A stretch of DNA of 64,000 nt, from contig JAZOSN010000059.1 in the NCBI GenBank assembly GCA_045657105.1, forward strand, positions 1 to 64,000. Direction: 5' to 3'. Shown here piece after piece: positions 8,314-17,322 of this stretch; the stretch's first letter is position 1; every line of letters starts with the position of its first letter. This DNA comes from SIG672 sp045657105. Lineage in GTDB: Bacteria > Bacillota > Clostridia > Oscillospirales > CAG-272. A program made the position numbers and the translations under genes. The notes beneath the pieces are model-generated. The model was not told where the DNA came from. It saw nothing but the letters and a program-made list of their open reading frames with translations, and searched no databases.

Positions 8314-9705
8314 TTATGTACCTGATAATTCGGCAAAGGTGAGCGTTACGCTTCCGCTTTCTCTGTCAACGTCCACCGTTATCTTCGCTTCATCTCCGTC
8401 TATCTCGCAGTCGATAGAGGAAATATCGAGCTGTCCGTTGTAGCCCGTTCCGAAGAGAAGTCCTACGACGTACTCCTTTTGAGGGAAGCATTCCTCGCCG
8501 ACGACTATCTTACCCGATATTGTAACGTCGTCAAGGATCATATCGGGCGAAGCTTTTCCTGCAAGAAGACCAAACGATGCGCCCGCTATACGCGATCCTG
8601 CTTTAAGCGTGTAGGTTATATTTTCAAACTCAATATTTTTAAATTCCGCACCACTTTCGAGTACAGCGAAAAGCCCGCCTTCCTTGCTCGAAATGTTGCC
8701 CTGAATTACCGAAACGTTCGATATTTTATACTTGTTTCCGTCTGCCGAGTAAAATCCGCCCTTGAAGCTTCCGCCGGAGAATGCGCTCGGCCATACCTCG
8801 CCCTTAAAATCGAGGTCTGCACTGATAAGATAGTGTCCGTCGAGATCGGCTATCTTATAGAGCTGATTTGCATTTGAGATCTTGTACCAGTCACCGTCAA
8901 GCCAAGTGGTGTAGAGCTTTATAGTCTGAGTGAGAGTAGTGCCGTTTTCATAGTCAACGTCACCTTTCAGGTTCGCGGGAGCTATCTCGGTCATCTGCTC
9001 GTCGAGATAGACCTTGTCCAGTGTTTTTCCCTCGATCTCGGGGAAACGCTTCATATCGAGCTTGCCCGTCTTTTCGTTCCACTCGGGAAGAACGAGCTCA
9101 ATTGCCGAAACGCTTTCGAGCTTTTCGAAGTGTCCGTCTGCGCCGGGCGCGTAAATTTCGTAATTAACGTATGGGATCCACGCCGCGTAAAGCGTCATAA
9201 CGCTTTCCTCGGAGGAATATTCTCTGCTCGGATCGACCTTCAAAAGATCGTTTTCGAAGTCCCAGAGTCCTGAATAAACGTATCCCTGCTCTCTGCCCGA
9301 CTGTGAGGTGGGAATTCCGAACTCGTCGAGAGCGTTTCCGTTTTCGTCAACGCGTGCCTCGCGTCTTGAATACCAACCCGCGAAGAAATATCCGTTTTTC
9401 GATATTCCGAACGCCTTGTCCTCACGGCTCGGATTATCGGGGGCAATAAGAGGAGTTACTCTGTTGCCGTCTGCGTCCTGCTTCATACTGCCGATGTTAA
9501 AGACGTCTATAACATAAACGTCCTCCGGACTGTTTGCGAACGAGCCGCCGTTTGCGTCATATCTGACGCTTACCGTATATCCGTCCTTATCGAGCGTTTT
9601 ATACGGAGTTTTCCACTGCGCGCAGGCTGTAAAACAGCCTGCCGCAGCAAGGATCAAAGCAAGTGCGAAAACCCACTTTATCCTTATGATCATCTTATTT
9701 TTCAT
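8314..9705 (-). CDS. Surface lipoprotein with InlB B-repeat-like and GLUG-like domains
   Basis: A 463-residue protein starts at MKNKMIIRIK. A hydrophobic signal sequence carries two possible lipobox Cys residues (24 in AAGC, 28 in FTAC). Residues about 45-220 resemble InlB B-repeat (Flg_new) modules: VRYDANGGSF, then NGYFFAGWYS, then MTLYAAW. Residues about 285-440 resemble the GLUG-type beta-helical domain of clostridial adhesins: QLYKIADLDGHYLISADLDF, then GGLFAVLESGAEFKNI. The start overlaps the protease gene's last codons by 11 bases, with an AAGGAG site inside that gene, so the two are probably translated together. A role in surface attachment or substrate binding beside the protease is inferred. 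A longer reading frame upstream would lie inside the protease gene and is not supported. Confidence 0.85.
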   Translation of the reverse strand: MKNKMIIRIKWVFALALILAAAGCFTACAQWKTPYKTLDKDGYTVSVRYDANGGSFANSPEDVYVIDVFNIGSMKQDADGNRVTPLIAPDNPSREDKAFGISKNGYFFAGWYSRREARVDENGNALDEFGIPTSQSGREQGYVYSGLWDFENDLLKVDPSREYSSEESVMTLYAAWIPYVNYEIYAPGADGHFEKLESVSAIELVLPEWNEKTGKLDMKRFPEIEGKTLDKVYLDEQMTEIAPANLKGDVDYENGTTLTQTIKLYTTWLDGDWYKISNANQLYKIADLDGHYLISADLDFKGEVWPSAFSGGSFKGGFYSADGNKYKISNVSVIQGNISSKEGGLFAVLESGAEFKNIEFENITYTLKAGSRIAGASFGLLAGKASPDMILDDVTISGKIVVGEECFPQKEYVVGLLFGTGYNGQLDISSIDCEIDGDEAKITVDVDRESGSVTLTFAELSGT

Positions 9706-12700
9706 CGTCGTCTGCTCCTTTTTGAGCCTCGGAATTCTCACCGTTTTCGCCTTCGGTGCTCTCTTCCGAGCTTTCCTGCTTCTCAGGTGCAAGATCTTCC
9801 TTGCTTTCTGCAATTGCAGGAGCGTTATCTTTTTTCTTTGTACCAAAGTAAAGCAGTGCAAATACTACTGCCGCCGCTGTCGCGAGTGCAAGAAGCACGC
9901 CGAGAACTGTGTAGATCACAGTTTCAGTCGAGATCTTATTTTCGGACGGGAGCGTAGGAGTGGGAAGATCTCCGCCTTCGACAGGAGGCTGATTTCCGCC
10001 CTGATTTGCGAGGTATTCAAGGTCGCTTATTCTCTTCTCTGCCTGAATGAGCTTCGTGTTATCAACGAGAGCCTGCTGTGCGAGAGTTGCGATCTTATCG
10101 TAAGCCTCTCTTGCCGCGATAACGAGCGCCTTATCCGAGAGAGCAACCTTTTCGGGAAGCTTGTTTATAGCCGCGATAGCCGCGATCGTAATATCGTCGG
10201 GTGCCGCCGCGCCTTCAAGCGTATTTCCGAAATACTGACCGTAAATAAACGTTGTGTAATACGTACCGTTGACAGGTCTGAGCATAACGACCTTATCTTC
10301 GATATGTCCGATATAATCAACGAAGTTTGCTCCGTAGTAAACGTTGGTTGCATTATCGGTTGCGTTCCACATAAAGAAGTCAACGATTTCAAGTCCGGGA
10401 TATTCGATGAGGTTTCCGTCGATATCACTGAACTGATATATACCGGTTGCAGGGAGATTCTGTCCGGACTGGAAGTAGATAGCGTCGTATTCCTCTTCGA
10501 GTATCGGTGCCTTGTACGAGGTGAATACCACGAGCGAGAGGTCATCGCACTCAAAGAACGCCTTATGTCCGATCGCGCTAAGCTCCTTGGGAAGCTCTAC
10601 GCGGGTAATATCAGTGCCTGCAAACGCCATAGCGCTTATTCTTACCGTGTTATCTGCTACCTTAACAGTCTTACTATCTCCCGCATAGGAAACGAGTTCA
10701 AGACCGTTTGGTACTACTCTGTAAATAATTCCGTCTATTATCTTGATATTTTTGCTTATGTCGTAGGTATAAACGGTCTTTTCGTAATCCTTGCCGTTAA
10801 AGCTTTCCTTCTCGGTCGAGGAGAATATCGGAAGTCTGCACATCGCAAAGGGATTATCGCCCATAGATTCAAGGTTTTCTCCGAGAGTTACCTCGAAATC
10901 GGTCATTTTCTCTTTGATGAATGCAAGCTCGCCGATATACTTTGCGCCCGAAAGATCTGCCTTCGTTATGTCGGTATAAGCGAAGCTGTAATCGCCGACG
11001 TAGGTGACCTTATCGAGATTTACAAGCTCGCCAAGGACTGTGCAGTAGGAGAATGCACCCTCTGCGATCTCGATACTCTCTGCATTTTCCGCAAAGATTA
11101 CCTTTCCAAGCTTTTCACTGTAAACAAATGCATACTCGCCGATCTTTTCTGCGCCCGAAAGGTCGATTTCGGTGAGTGCGGAGTTTGCAAAAGCGTTATC
11201 TCCGATCTCTTTAACTTTTCCGAGGTTGATCTCTTCGAGTTTAAGGCAGTTATCAAATGCGAGCGAGGAAATAGAGGTGACTTTATCACCGAGCTTTACA
11301 GAAACAAGCTCGTGGCAGTATTCGAATGCGCCCTCACCGATAAATTCAACCGAGGAAAGGTCGATATTTGCGAGATCGGTAGCAAAGAATCTGTAAACGT
11401 AGCCGTTTTCGTCGTAAAGCGGATCGGTAAACGAGCTATCTACGAAATCGTAGAGAACGTCGCCCGAGAATGCGCGGTCGCCTATGTACTTAACCTTGGA
11501 AAGGTCGATGTTTTTGAGGTTTGCCGCATTATAGAATGCCTCATCTCCGATGATCGCACCCTCACCGAGAGTAACGCTTTCGAGCTCGGCAGCGCCCATA
11601 AATGCGCCGTTTCCGAGAGTTACGTTATCTCCGATCGTGAGCGAGTGGAGAGCCGAGGTGTAAACGTAGTAGTAAACGAGCTTGCCGCTTTCCTTGTCGC
11701 GGTAGCTTTCGGATTTGTAGTTGGTTTCTCTGTCAAGTCTGAACGCGTAGTCGCCGAGGATAACGTTATCTCCGATAACTACCGAGATAATATCCTGACA
11801 CTCGTAGAACGCGCCCTCGCCAACGGTAACACCGTCGGGAATAACGACGTGAAGAAGCTCAGATCCCGCAAACGCGTACTTTCCGATATGCGCGATCTTC
11901 TCAAACGAGGGTGCCTCGGTTATCTGTACGTTGAAATAGGAGTATTCGCCTATCTTTTCGAGAGTTCCGAGAGTTACGTTTGTAAGACGCTGACAGTCTG
12001 CAAACGCGTAGTTACCTACCGAGGTAACGCCCGGAAGGATTATCGAGGTAAGGTTCTTGTTGCCCGAGAAGGCTCCGTTTGCAACCGAGGTGACGTTCGG
12101 GAGATCGGGAGCGAACACTCCGGAGATACCCGTTGCCACGAAAATTATCTCATTTCCTTCCTTATTAAGTATATAGGAGCTTCCTGCCTGATGATAAAGA
12201 GTGGTATTACCCTCTGCCACAGTGATCTCGGTAAGCGCGGTATCGCGGAATGCATATTCACCGATTACCGCAACGTCCTTTCCGAAGGTTACGCTTCTCA
12301 GCGAGGAGCAACCGTGGAACGCTCCGGTCGGAATAACCGCCGCGTTGATCGATACAGATTTGAGCGAGGAGCAGTTTGCAAATGCGAATGCTCCGAGCTT
12401 GACCTTATCTGCCTTTACTGTGAGAGTTTCAAGCGACTTACAACCGGAGAATGCATACATACCGACCGACTGTGCCGCCTCGGAGATCACAACTCCTTCA
12501 AGCTTTGCATTGTTTGCAAATGCATAGTGTGTAAGAACTATCGCAGAATCGAGCGAGATCGTTCCTTCAAGTGCACAGTTTGCAAATGCATTCTGGTTGA
12601 TGAACTTGACGTTCTCTATACCCTCGACGACTTGGAGTGACCTACAACCGTAGAACGCTCCGAGGTCTATCGTTTCGATGGTCGAAGGAAGAACGACCTT

Positions 12701-15700
12701 TTTAAGTGCGGTGAGATTTGCGAAAGCATACGAGCCGATGGTCTTGACTCCCTCGGGAATTATGACCTCTTCAACCGTGTTTTCACCGATAAACCACATC
12801 TTGGTAGCGTCCGGCTCCTCCTCGGTTATATCGGCGGGATCCTTCGGGATATATTCGAAGTTCGAGAATGCGAACTGTCCGATCTCGGTAAGTGCGAGAT
12901 CCTTGGGAATGTCAACGCGTCCGCCAAGACCGAAGTAGTGAGTCAGCGAAGGACCTGTGGTTATGTAAGGATCCTTGATCTCAATGCTTATCGTCTTGGA
13001 GTAATAGGTGCTCTTGCCGTCCATCATAACGCGGGCGGTGACCGAAGCAAAACCTTCGGCAACTGCCGTGATCTTTCCGCTTTGATCTACCTTAACGAGA
13101 TTTTCGTTACTCGATTCAAAGACAACCTCGGTCGCATCGGGGAAATAAGCGTCGAGCTTATATCTTATTGTTACCGCCTCGGACGGGAACATCGAAAGCG
13201 AGTAGGAGTTCTGCGACGGGAATTTCATTTCATTTCCCGTTTCACCAATATCTCTGTCCTCGGAGGCCACGAAATAATATGCTTTTTCCGTACGGTATCC
13301 CGTAAGATAGAAGTTATCGGTAACAGGCTTATCGTAGCGTCTGTATCCGTCCTCGTTTTCACCGAGAACCTTGACGGTCATTCGTGCTATCTTATTCGTC
13401 GTCTTATCCTGTGCGCTTATAAGAGCAACGCCGGACTTAACTGCAACTATCTTGTTGTTAACAACGCGAACTACATTGTTATTGGAAGAAGTGTATTCGA
13501 GAAGCTCGGGCCACTCGGTTCCGGGATAGGTCTTGGGAGAAAGAGTATAAACCTCGTTGGGACTGAGAGTAAGCGCATACTGTCCTTCCTTGCTTACCTC
13601 TTCCTCAAAGTAGAAGTCAACGAAATCATCGGGAAGCGAGATCTCGTAGGTCGCAAGGTTGAGCGCGTAGTCGTAAACCGCCACCGTGAAGCAGTTTCTC
13701 GTGGTAGACTTCGTTCTTATATCGTCAACGTAGTCTGTAAGTTCGTAAATAACCTCGCTCGTAGAGTTGACCGACGAATATATCGGAGTCATATACTGGT
13801 CGAAGTTGTAGAGCATCGGCTCGTCCTGATCGTCATCGACGTATCCGGGCTGCATAGCCATAGAATAGTGGTTATCAAAGATCGAAAGACGAGCGTAAAG
13901 TCTGGTCTTTTTAGCCGACTTATCATACTCTGTATAGTAATCAACGTCGGTGATTGCGGGAGCCTCGAAGTCGGTAACGAGCGGGAACTCAAATACGTTG
14001 GAGTCGTTGGTTTCTGCTCCGCCGTCGCCGTAGTCGAGGTAAGCTTTAAGCGTTACCGTGTATTCGGTATTGTTTTTGAGGTTTGCATCTATCGCACTGA
14101 ACTCTATCTTGACGTTTGCGGGATAGATCGATCCGCCGTCGCCGTAGGATTTACGGACGTCCTCCTCGACCTTGGTGAACACAACCTCTCCGGTCGAATC
14201 CTCGACTATCGATATTTCAATAGTCGCGGCGTTTCTGAGAAGTCCTGCCCATACGAATCTGAGCGAGTTTATCGTATCTGTCTGATTTGAGAGTGCTATG
14301 TACTTTCTGTCTGCCGCGATAAGTCTGGACGAGGGATTCTGAATGAAGTAGTAGGATCCGAGGTAGCTTACGTAGTCGTCAGAAATTCCGCCGATAGGAC
14401 GTGTCGCGTATGCATCGGGAAGAGTTTTGTCTTCAAGGTCGATCGAGTCGTCGATCTCGTCCTTGTTGGTTTCAAAATAATCAAGGTCGAATATGGGAGC
14501 CTCGGTCCAGTCGCCGTAGAAAGCAAGGTAAGGAACGCTAAGGTCGATCTCGGTACCCGAAAGAGCGTCCAGAACGACGAATCCTTCGACGTACATACCG
14601 TTTTCGAACGAGTCGTCCATATATTTCTTATCCGCGTCACTGAGAGTGATGGTTACGGTAACGTCCGCAACCTCTCCTGCACCGACGGTCACCTTGCTTT
14701 GGTCGAGAGTTCCGTTCTTAACCGAAGTAACAACGACCTTTGCTCCGTCAAGGATATATCCCTGCTCGGTAACGGTTGTTTCACCGTCGTTTGTCTTGGT
14801 TTCACTGACGCCCTCGGTCATAACGTATGCCGAAACGTCGTATGTAAGAGCACTGCTTCCAAAGTTGTTTATCGAGAATTTAAGGGTGTAAACACCGGTC
14901 TTGCTCGGATCGTCGCCAAGCTCGATCTTCGACTTATCCATTACAGAGCCGTCAATACGATCGTAGGTTACGATATAAGCAGGAGTTGCGGCAGAGCTCG
15001 TAAGGTTTGCAAGACCTGCGCCCTGCTTTCTTACCGAGTAAGGAAGTCCGTTTACGTTATATATAATGTCCGCAGTGGACATCATAAGTCTGTTTACAAG
15101 AGCCGTGACCTCAACGGGATTGTTTCTGAGCTCAGGGAATGCGCTAAGCACGTACTGGCGCATAAGAGCGGTAACGCCCGACATATTGGGAGTTGCCATC
15201 GAGGTTCCCGAAAGACGGTCGTACGACTGACCGGGAACTGCCGAGAGTATCGAGCCGCCGTGTGCGGTGATCTCGGGCTTGAGTTCGAGGTCGGGAGTAG
15301 GTCCCCACGAGGAGAAGTCGGACATGAAGGGACCCGAGGCCTGCGAGCGACTGATCTTGATAACACCGCTCTTAGATGCCGCGAGCAGCTCACCGTCGTC
15401 CTGACGGATAGAGCAGACAGGGATCGTCGTGTCACCGACATTCATCTTGATTTCACCCGAAACGTTATTGTAAATAATAACGCCTGCCGCACCCTTTTGC
15501 TGAGCGACGTTTGCTTTTTCCTCAAAGGTGGTAGATCCGCGTCGAACGAGCGCGATCTTGCCCTTTACGTCTATTCCGGTATAGTCGGCAGAGCGTCCTG
15601 CGCCCGGAATAGTAACGTATTCGATTTCAAGCGAGTCCTTACCGTCTGCAAATATCTCGTCAAAGAAGTTCTTTTCTTCCTGAACTCTGTCGGTAGACTC

Positions 15701-17032
15701 GGTGAAGTAGATTATAGTGTTGTTGTAGAGAAGGTAGGGAGTCTTAACGCCGCTTATCGAAGCTACCGAAAGAGCACCCTTGTAGGTCGAAGGAGAGCCT
15801 ACCGTTGCACTGTCGGGATTGGAGGTAAGCGGGAGGTTTCCGTTTTTCTCCGATCCGTAGGTCGAGTTGAAGCTATTGGACGCCGCAACCACCATACTGA
15901 TACCTGCCGCACGAATTCTGTCGTAAACGCCCGAGATCTGTTCCTTGTCCATCTCACGGCTGAATCCGCAGCTCGTACCTATCGACATATTGATAACGTC
16001 AACGCCGAGAACGACACAGTCTTCAAGTGCACTGAGTATCCAAGAGGTTCTTGCAGACGATTCCGTGTCCGAGAATATCTTCATTTCAACGAGCTGTGCT
16101 CCGGGAGCAACGCCCGTGATGGTATCGTCGTGTCCTGCAATAACTCCCGAAACGTGAGTTCCGTGGTCGTTCGCCGAAGGAGTCATCGGGTAAACGTCCG
16201 AATCGTAGTCTGCATAGTCAAATCCGAAAGGAACCTTGTCACTGATATAAACGTCGGAAGCGGTAAGTCCGCTCTGTTGCTTTGATGCAACAGTATCACC
16301 GATAAGCGCGGCAACCTCTTCGAAGGTGAGTCCGAGCTTGTTTCTGTCGGTTTTGAAGTTAGAGTCAAGGAAAGCAGAGTGATAGTAGTCAAGTCCTGTA
16401 TCGAGAACCGCGATTACCATTCCCTCTCCGTTGTATGCGAAATCAGAGCTATCGAATATACCGGTTTCGTATACGTCGACCTTGTTTTCAACGAGCTTGG
16501 TTTCGGCAGTCTTGTAAACGTCGCCCACGATAACGTTGGCGCGGTTTCCGAAGGTCGTGCAGACCTTGGCGAAATCTCCTGCCTTAATAGTTATTTCAAA
16601 GCCGCTTATAACGGTCGAGTAGTCGGCACCGATGCCGTAACTCAGCTTGCCCTCGTCGAGCATAGCGAGAAGCTCTGCCTTTTCCGAGAGAATATCTGCT
16701 TTAAGCTTTGCCGCATCTTCGGTGAGAGAAAATTCGGATATAGACATATCCGTATCCTTCTTCTCGTAAGCGTCAAGCAGTGACGTCTTGTCAAGCTGTA
16801 CTATAAGTGATATTTCATCGGTATCTCTGACTCCCGCGGGGAGCTGATAGATTACCGACGTATTAAAATAGTCCTTGAAATTTGTGTTTATGTCCCCGCC
16901 CAGAAGCTGTATCAGCGATTTTTGTGCAGATACACTGAGAGGAGCCACAAGCGTTGAGATGAGAAGAGCGAGTACCGTAAGGAGCACGAGTGCGCCCGAT
17001 ACTACTCTTGTCCAGAGTGTTTTGCGTGCCAT
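9695..17032 (-). CDS. Giant cell-envelope subtilisin-like protease (S8) with PA, Big2 and BspA-type leucine-rich repeat domains
   Basis: A 2445-residue secreted, membrane-anchored protease. An N-terminal signal (about residues 10-36) is followed by a propeptide. The S8 domain has catalytic Asp211 in AVLDTGLDYYH, His290 in NDHGTHVSG, oxyanion Asn386 and Ser611 in LSGTSMATP. A protease-associated (PA) insert spans about 440-555, as in lactocepin/C5a-peptidase relatives. Beta-sandwich regions follow, then two Big2-like domains, then a long array of LRR_5/BspA repeats (units such as IGEYAFRDTALTEI and IGDRAFSG). After that comes a helical FIVAR-like stretch (ALSDKALVIAAREAYDKIATL), one membrane segment (about 2373-2396) and an acidic tail. 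No LPXTG motif is seen. It is the first gene of the operon, with promoter at 17127-17155. Confidence 0.92.
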   Translation of the reverse strand: MARKTLWTRVVSGALVLLTVLALLISTLVAPLSVSAQKSLIQLLGGDINTNFKDYFNTSVIYQLPAGVRDTDEISLIVQLDKTSLLDAYEKKDTDMSISEFSLTEDAAKLKADILSEKAELLAMLDEGKLSYGIGADYSTVISGFEITIKAGDFAKVCTTFGNRANVIVGDVYKTAETKLVENKVDVYETGIFDSSDFAYNGEGMVIAVLDTGLDYYHSAFLDSNFKTDRNKLGLTFEEVAALIGDTVASKQQSGLTASDVYISDKVPFGFDYADYDSDVYPMTPSANDHGTHVSGVIAGHDDTITGVAPGAQLVEMKIFSDTESSARTSWILSALEDCVVLGVDVINMSIGTSCGFSREMDKEQISGVYDRIRAAGISMVVAASNSFNSTYGSEKNGNLPLTSNPDSATVGSPSTYKGALSVASISGVKTPYLLYNNTIIYFTESTDRVQEEKNFFDEIFADGKDSLEIEYVTIPGAGRSADYTGIDVKGKIALVRRGSTTFEEKANVAQQKGAAGVIIYNNVSGEIKMNVGDTTIPVCSIRQDDGELLAASKSGVIKISRSQASGPFMSDFSSWGPTPDLELKPEITAHGGSILSAVPGQSYDRLSGTSMATPNMSGVTALMRQYVLSAFPELRNNPVEVTALVNRLMMSTADIIYNVNGLPYSVRKQGAGLANLTSSAATPAYIVTYDRIDGSVMDKSKIELGDDPSKTGVYTLKFSINNFGSSALTYDVSAYVMTEGVSETKTNDGETTVTEQGYILDGAKVVVTSVKNGTLDQSKVTVGAGEVADVTVTITLSDADKKYMDDSFENGMYVEGFVVLDALSGTEIDLSVPYLAFYGDWTEAPIFDLDYFETNKDEIDDSIDLEDKTLPDAYATRPIGGISDDYVSYLGSYYFIQNPSSRLIAADRKYIALSNQTDTINSLRFVWAGLLRNAATIEISIVEDSTGEVVFTKVEEDVRKSYGDGGSIYPANVKIEFSAIDANLKNNTEYTVTLKAYLDYGDGGAETNDSNVFEFPLVTDFEAPAITDVDYYTEYDKSAKKTRLYARLSIFDNHYSMAMQPGYVDDDQDEPMLYNFDQYMTPIYSSVNSTSEVIYELTDYVDDIRTKSTTRNCFTVAVYDYALNLATYEISLPDDFVDFYFEEEVSKEGQYALTLSPNEVYTLSPKTYPGTEWPELLEYTSSNNNVVRVVNNKIVAVKSGVALISAQDKTTNKIARMTVKVLGENEDGYRRYDKPVTDNFYLTGYRTEKAYYFVASEDRDIGETGNEMKFPSQNSYSLSMFPSEAVTIRYKLDAYFPDATEVVFESSNENLVKVDQSGKITAVAEGFASVTARVMMDGKSTYYSKTISIEIKDPYITTGPSLTHYFGLGGRVDIPKDLALTEIGQFAFSNFEYIPKDPADITEEEPDATKMWFIGENTVEEVIIPEGVKTIGSYAFANLTALKKVVLPSTIETIDLGAFYGCRSLQVVEGIENVKFINQNAFANCALEGTISLDSAIVLTHYAFANNAKLEGVVISEAAQSVGMYAFSGCKSLETLTVKADKVKLGAFAFANCSSLKSVSINAAVIPTGAFHGCSSLRSVTFGKDVAVIGEYAFRDTALTEITVAEGNTTLYHQAGSSYILNKEGNEIIFVATGISGVFAPDLPNVTSVANGAFSGNKNLTSIILPGVTSVGNYAFADCQRLTNVTLGTLEKIGEYSYFNVQITEAPSFEKIAHIGKYAFAGSELLHVVIPDGVTVGEGAFYECQDIISVVIGDNVILGDYAFRLDRETNYKSESYRDKESGKLVYYYVYTSALHSLTIGDNVTLGNGAFMGAAELESVTLGEGAIIGDEAFYNAANLKNIDLSKVKYIGDRAFSGDVLYDFVDSSFTDPLYDENGYVYRFFATDLANIDLSSVEFIGEGAFEYCHELVSVKLGDKVTSISSLAFDNCLKLEEINLGKVKEIGDNAFANSALTEIDLSGAEKIGEYAFVYSEKLGKVIFAENAESIEIAEGAFSYCTVLGELVNLDKVTYVGDYSFAYTDITKADLSGAKYIGELAFIKEKMTDFEVTLGENLESMGDNPFAMCRLPIFSSTEKESFNGKDYEKTVYTYDISKNIKIIDGIIYRVVPNGLELVSYAGDSKTVKVADNTVRISAMAFAGTDITRVELPKELSAIGHKAFFECDDLSLVVFTSYKAPILEEEYDAIYFQSGQNLPATGIYQFSDIDGNLIEYPGLEIVDFFMWNATDNATNVYYGANFVDYIGHIEDKVVMLRPVNGTYYTTFIYGQYFGNTLEGAAAPDDITIAAIAAINKLPEKVALSDKALVIAAREAYDKIATLAQQALVDNTKLIQAEKRISDLEYLANQGGNQPPVEGGDLPTPTLPSENKISTETVIYTVLGVLLALATAAAVVFALLYFGTKKKDNAPAIAESKEDLAPEKQESSEESTEGENGENSEAQKGADDDEK

Positions 17033-17126
17033 TTTAGTTTCCTTTCGATCTATATACTTTTATTTATATACCTTATTTTTCACTTTCACGCTTTCGTGTG
17101 TAAAAGTAAATATGCATAACCATTCT

Positions 17127-17155
17127 ATTTTAACACACCTCACGTTTTTTTGCAA
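17127..17155 (-). promoter_or_regulatory. Sigma-A promoter of the protease/opp operon
   Basis: On the minus strand there is TTGCAA (17150-17155), a 17-base spacer and TAAAAT (17127-17132). The inferred leader is about 90 bases and contains a small hairpin (ACTTT with its complement around CACGAAAGCGTG). It appears to be the only good promoter before the 16-kb operon. Confidence 0.7.
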
Positions 17156-17207
17156 GTCTTTTTTTAGAAAAACTACAATATTATAAATTAAATATTTGTG
17201 AATTCTA

Positions 17208-17236
17208 TTGATTTTCACAAAATATTGTGGTATTAT
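17208..17236 (+). promoter_or_regulatory. Sigma-A promoter of the lipoprotein genes
   Basis: TTGATT (17208-17213), a 17-base spacer, and TATTAT (17231-17236), 87 bases before the TlpA-lipoprotein start. It is back to back with the protease promoter. The -10 side (TGTGGTATTATTA) is identical to that of the promoter at 36575-36603. Confidence 0.65.
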
Positions 17237-17322
17237 TATTCTGGTTATTTACTTCTATGCCCCGGAAAAGCTACTGATTTTCCTGCGGCAAGCGTAAAAA
17301 TATATTTATAGGAGAAACAAAT

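Noticed and set aside
5727..8342. Plus-strand open frame of 871 codons opposite the binding protein
   Set aside because: Antisense to a well-supported lipoprotein gene, without ribosome site or recognisable domain.
9686..12640. Long plus-strand open frame (984 codons) opposite the protease
   Set aside because: It lies entirely antisense to the leucine-rich repeat part of a gene with clear domains. Its composition (many Cys, Arg and Ser) is that of a shadow of repeated codons, and it lacks a ribosome site.
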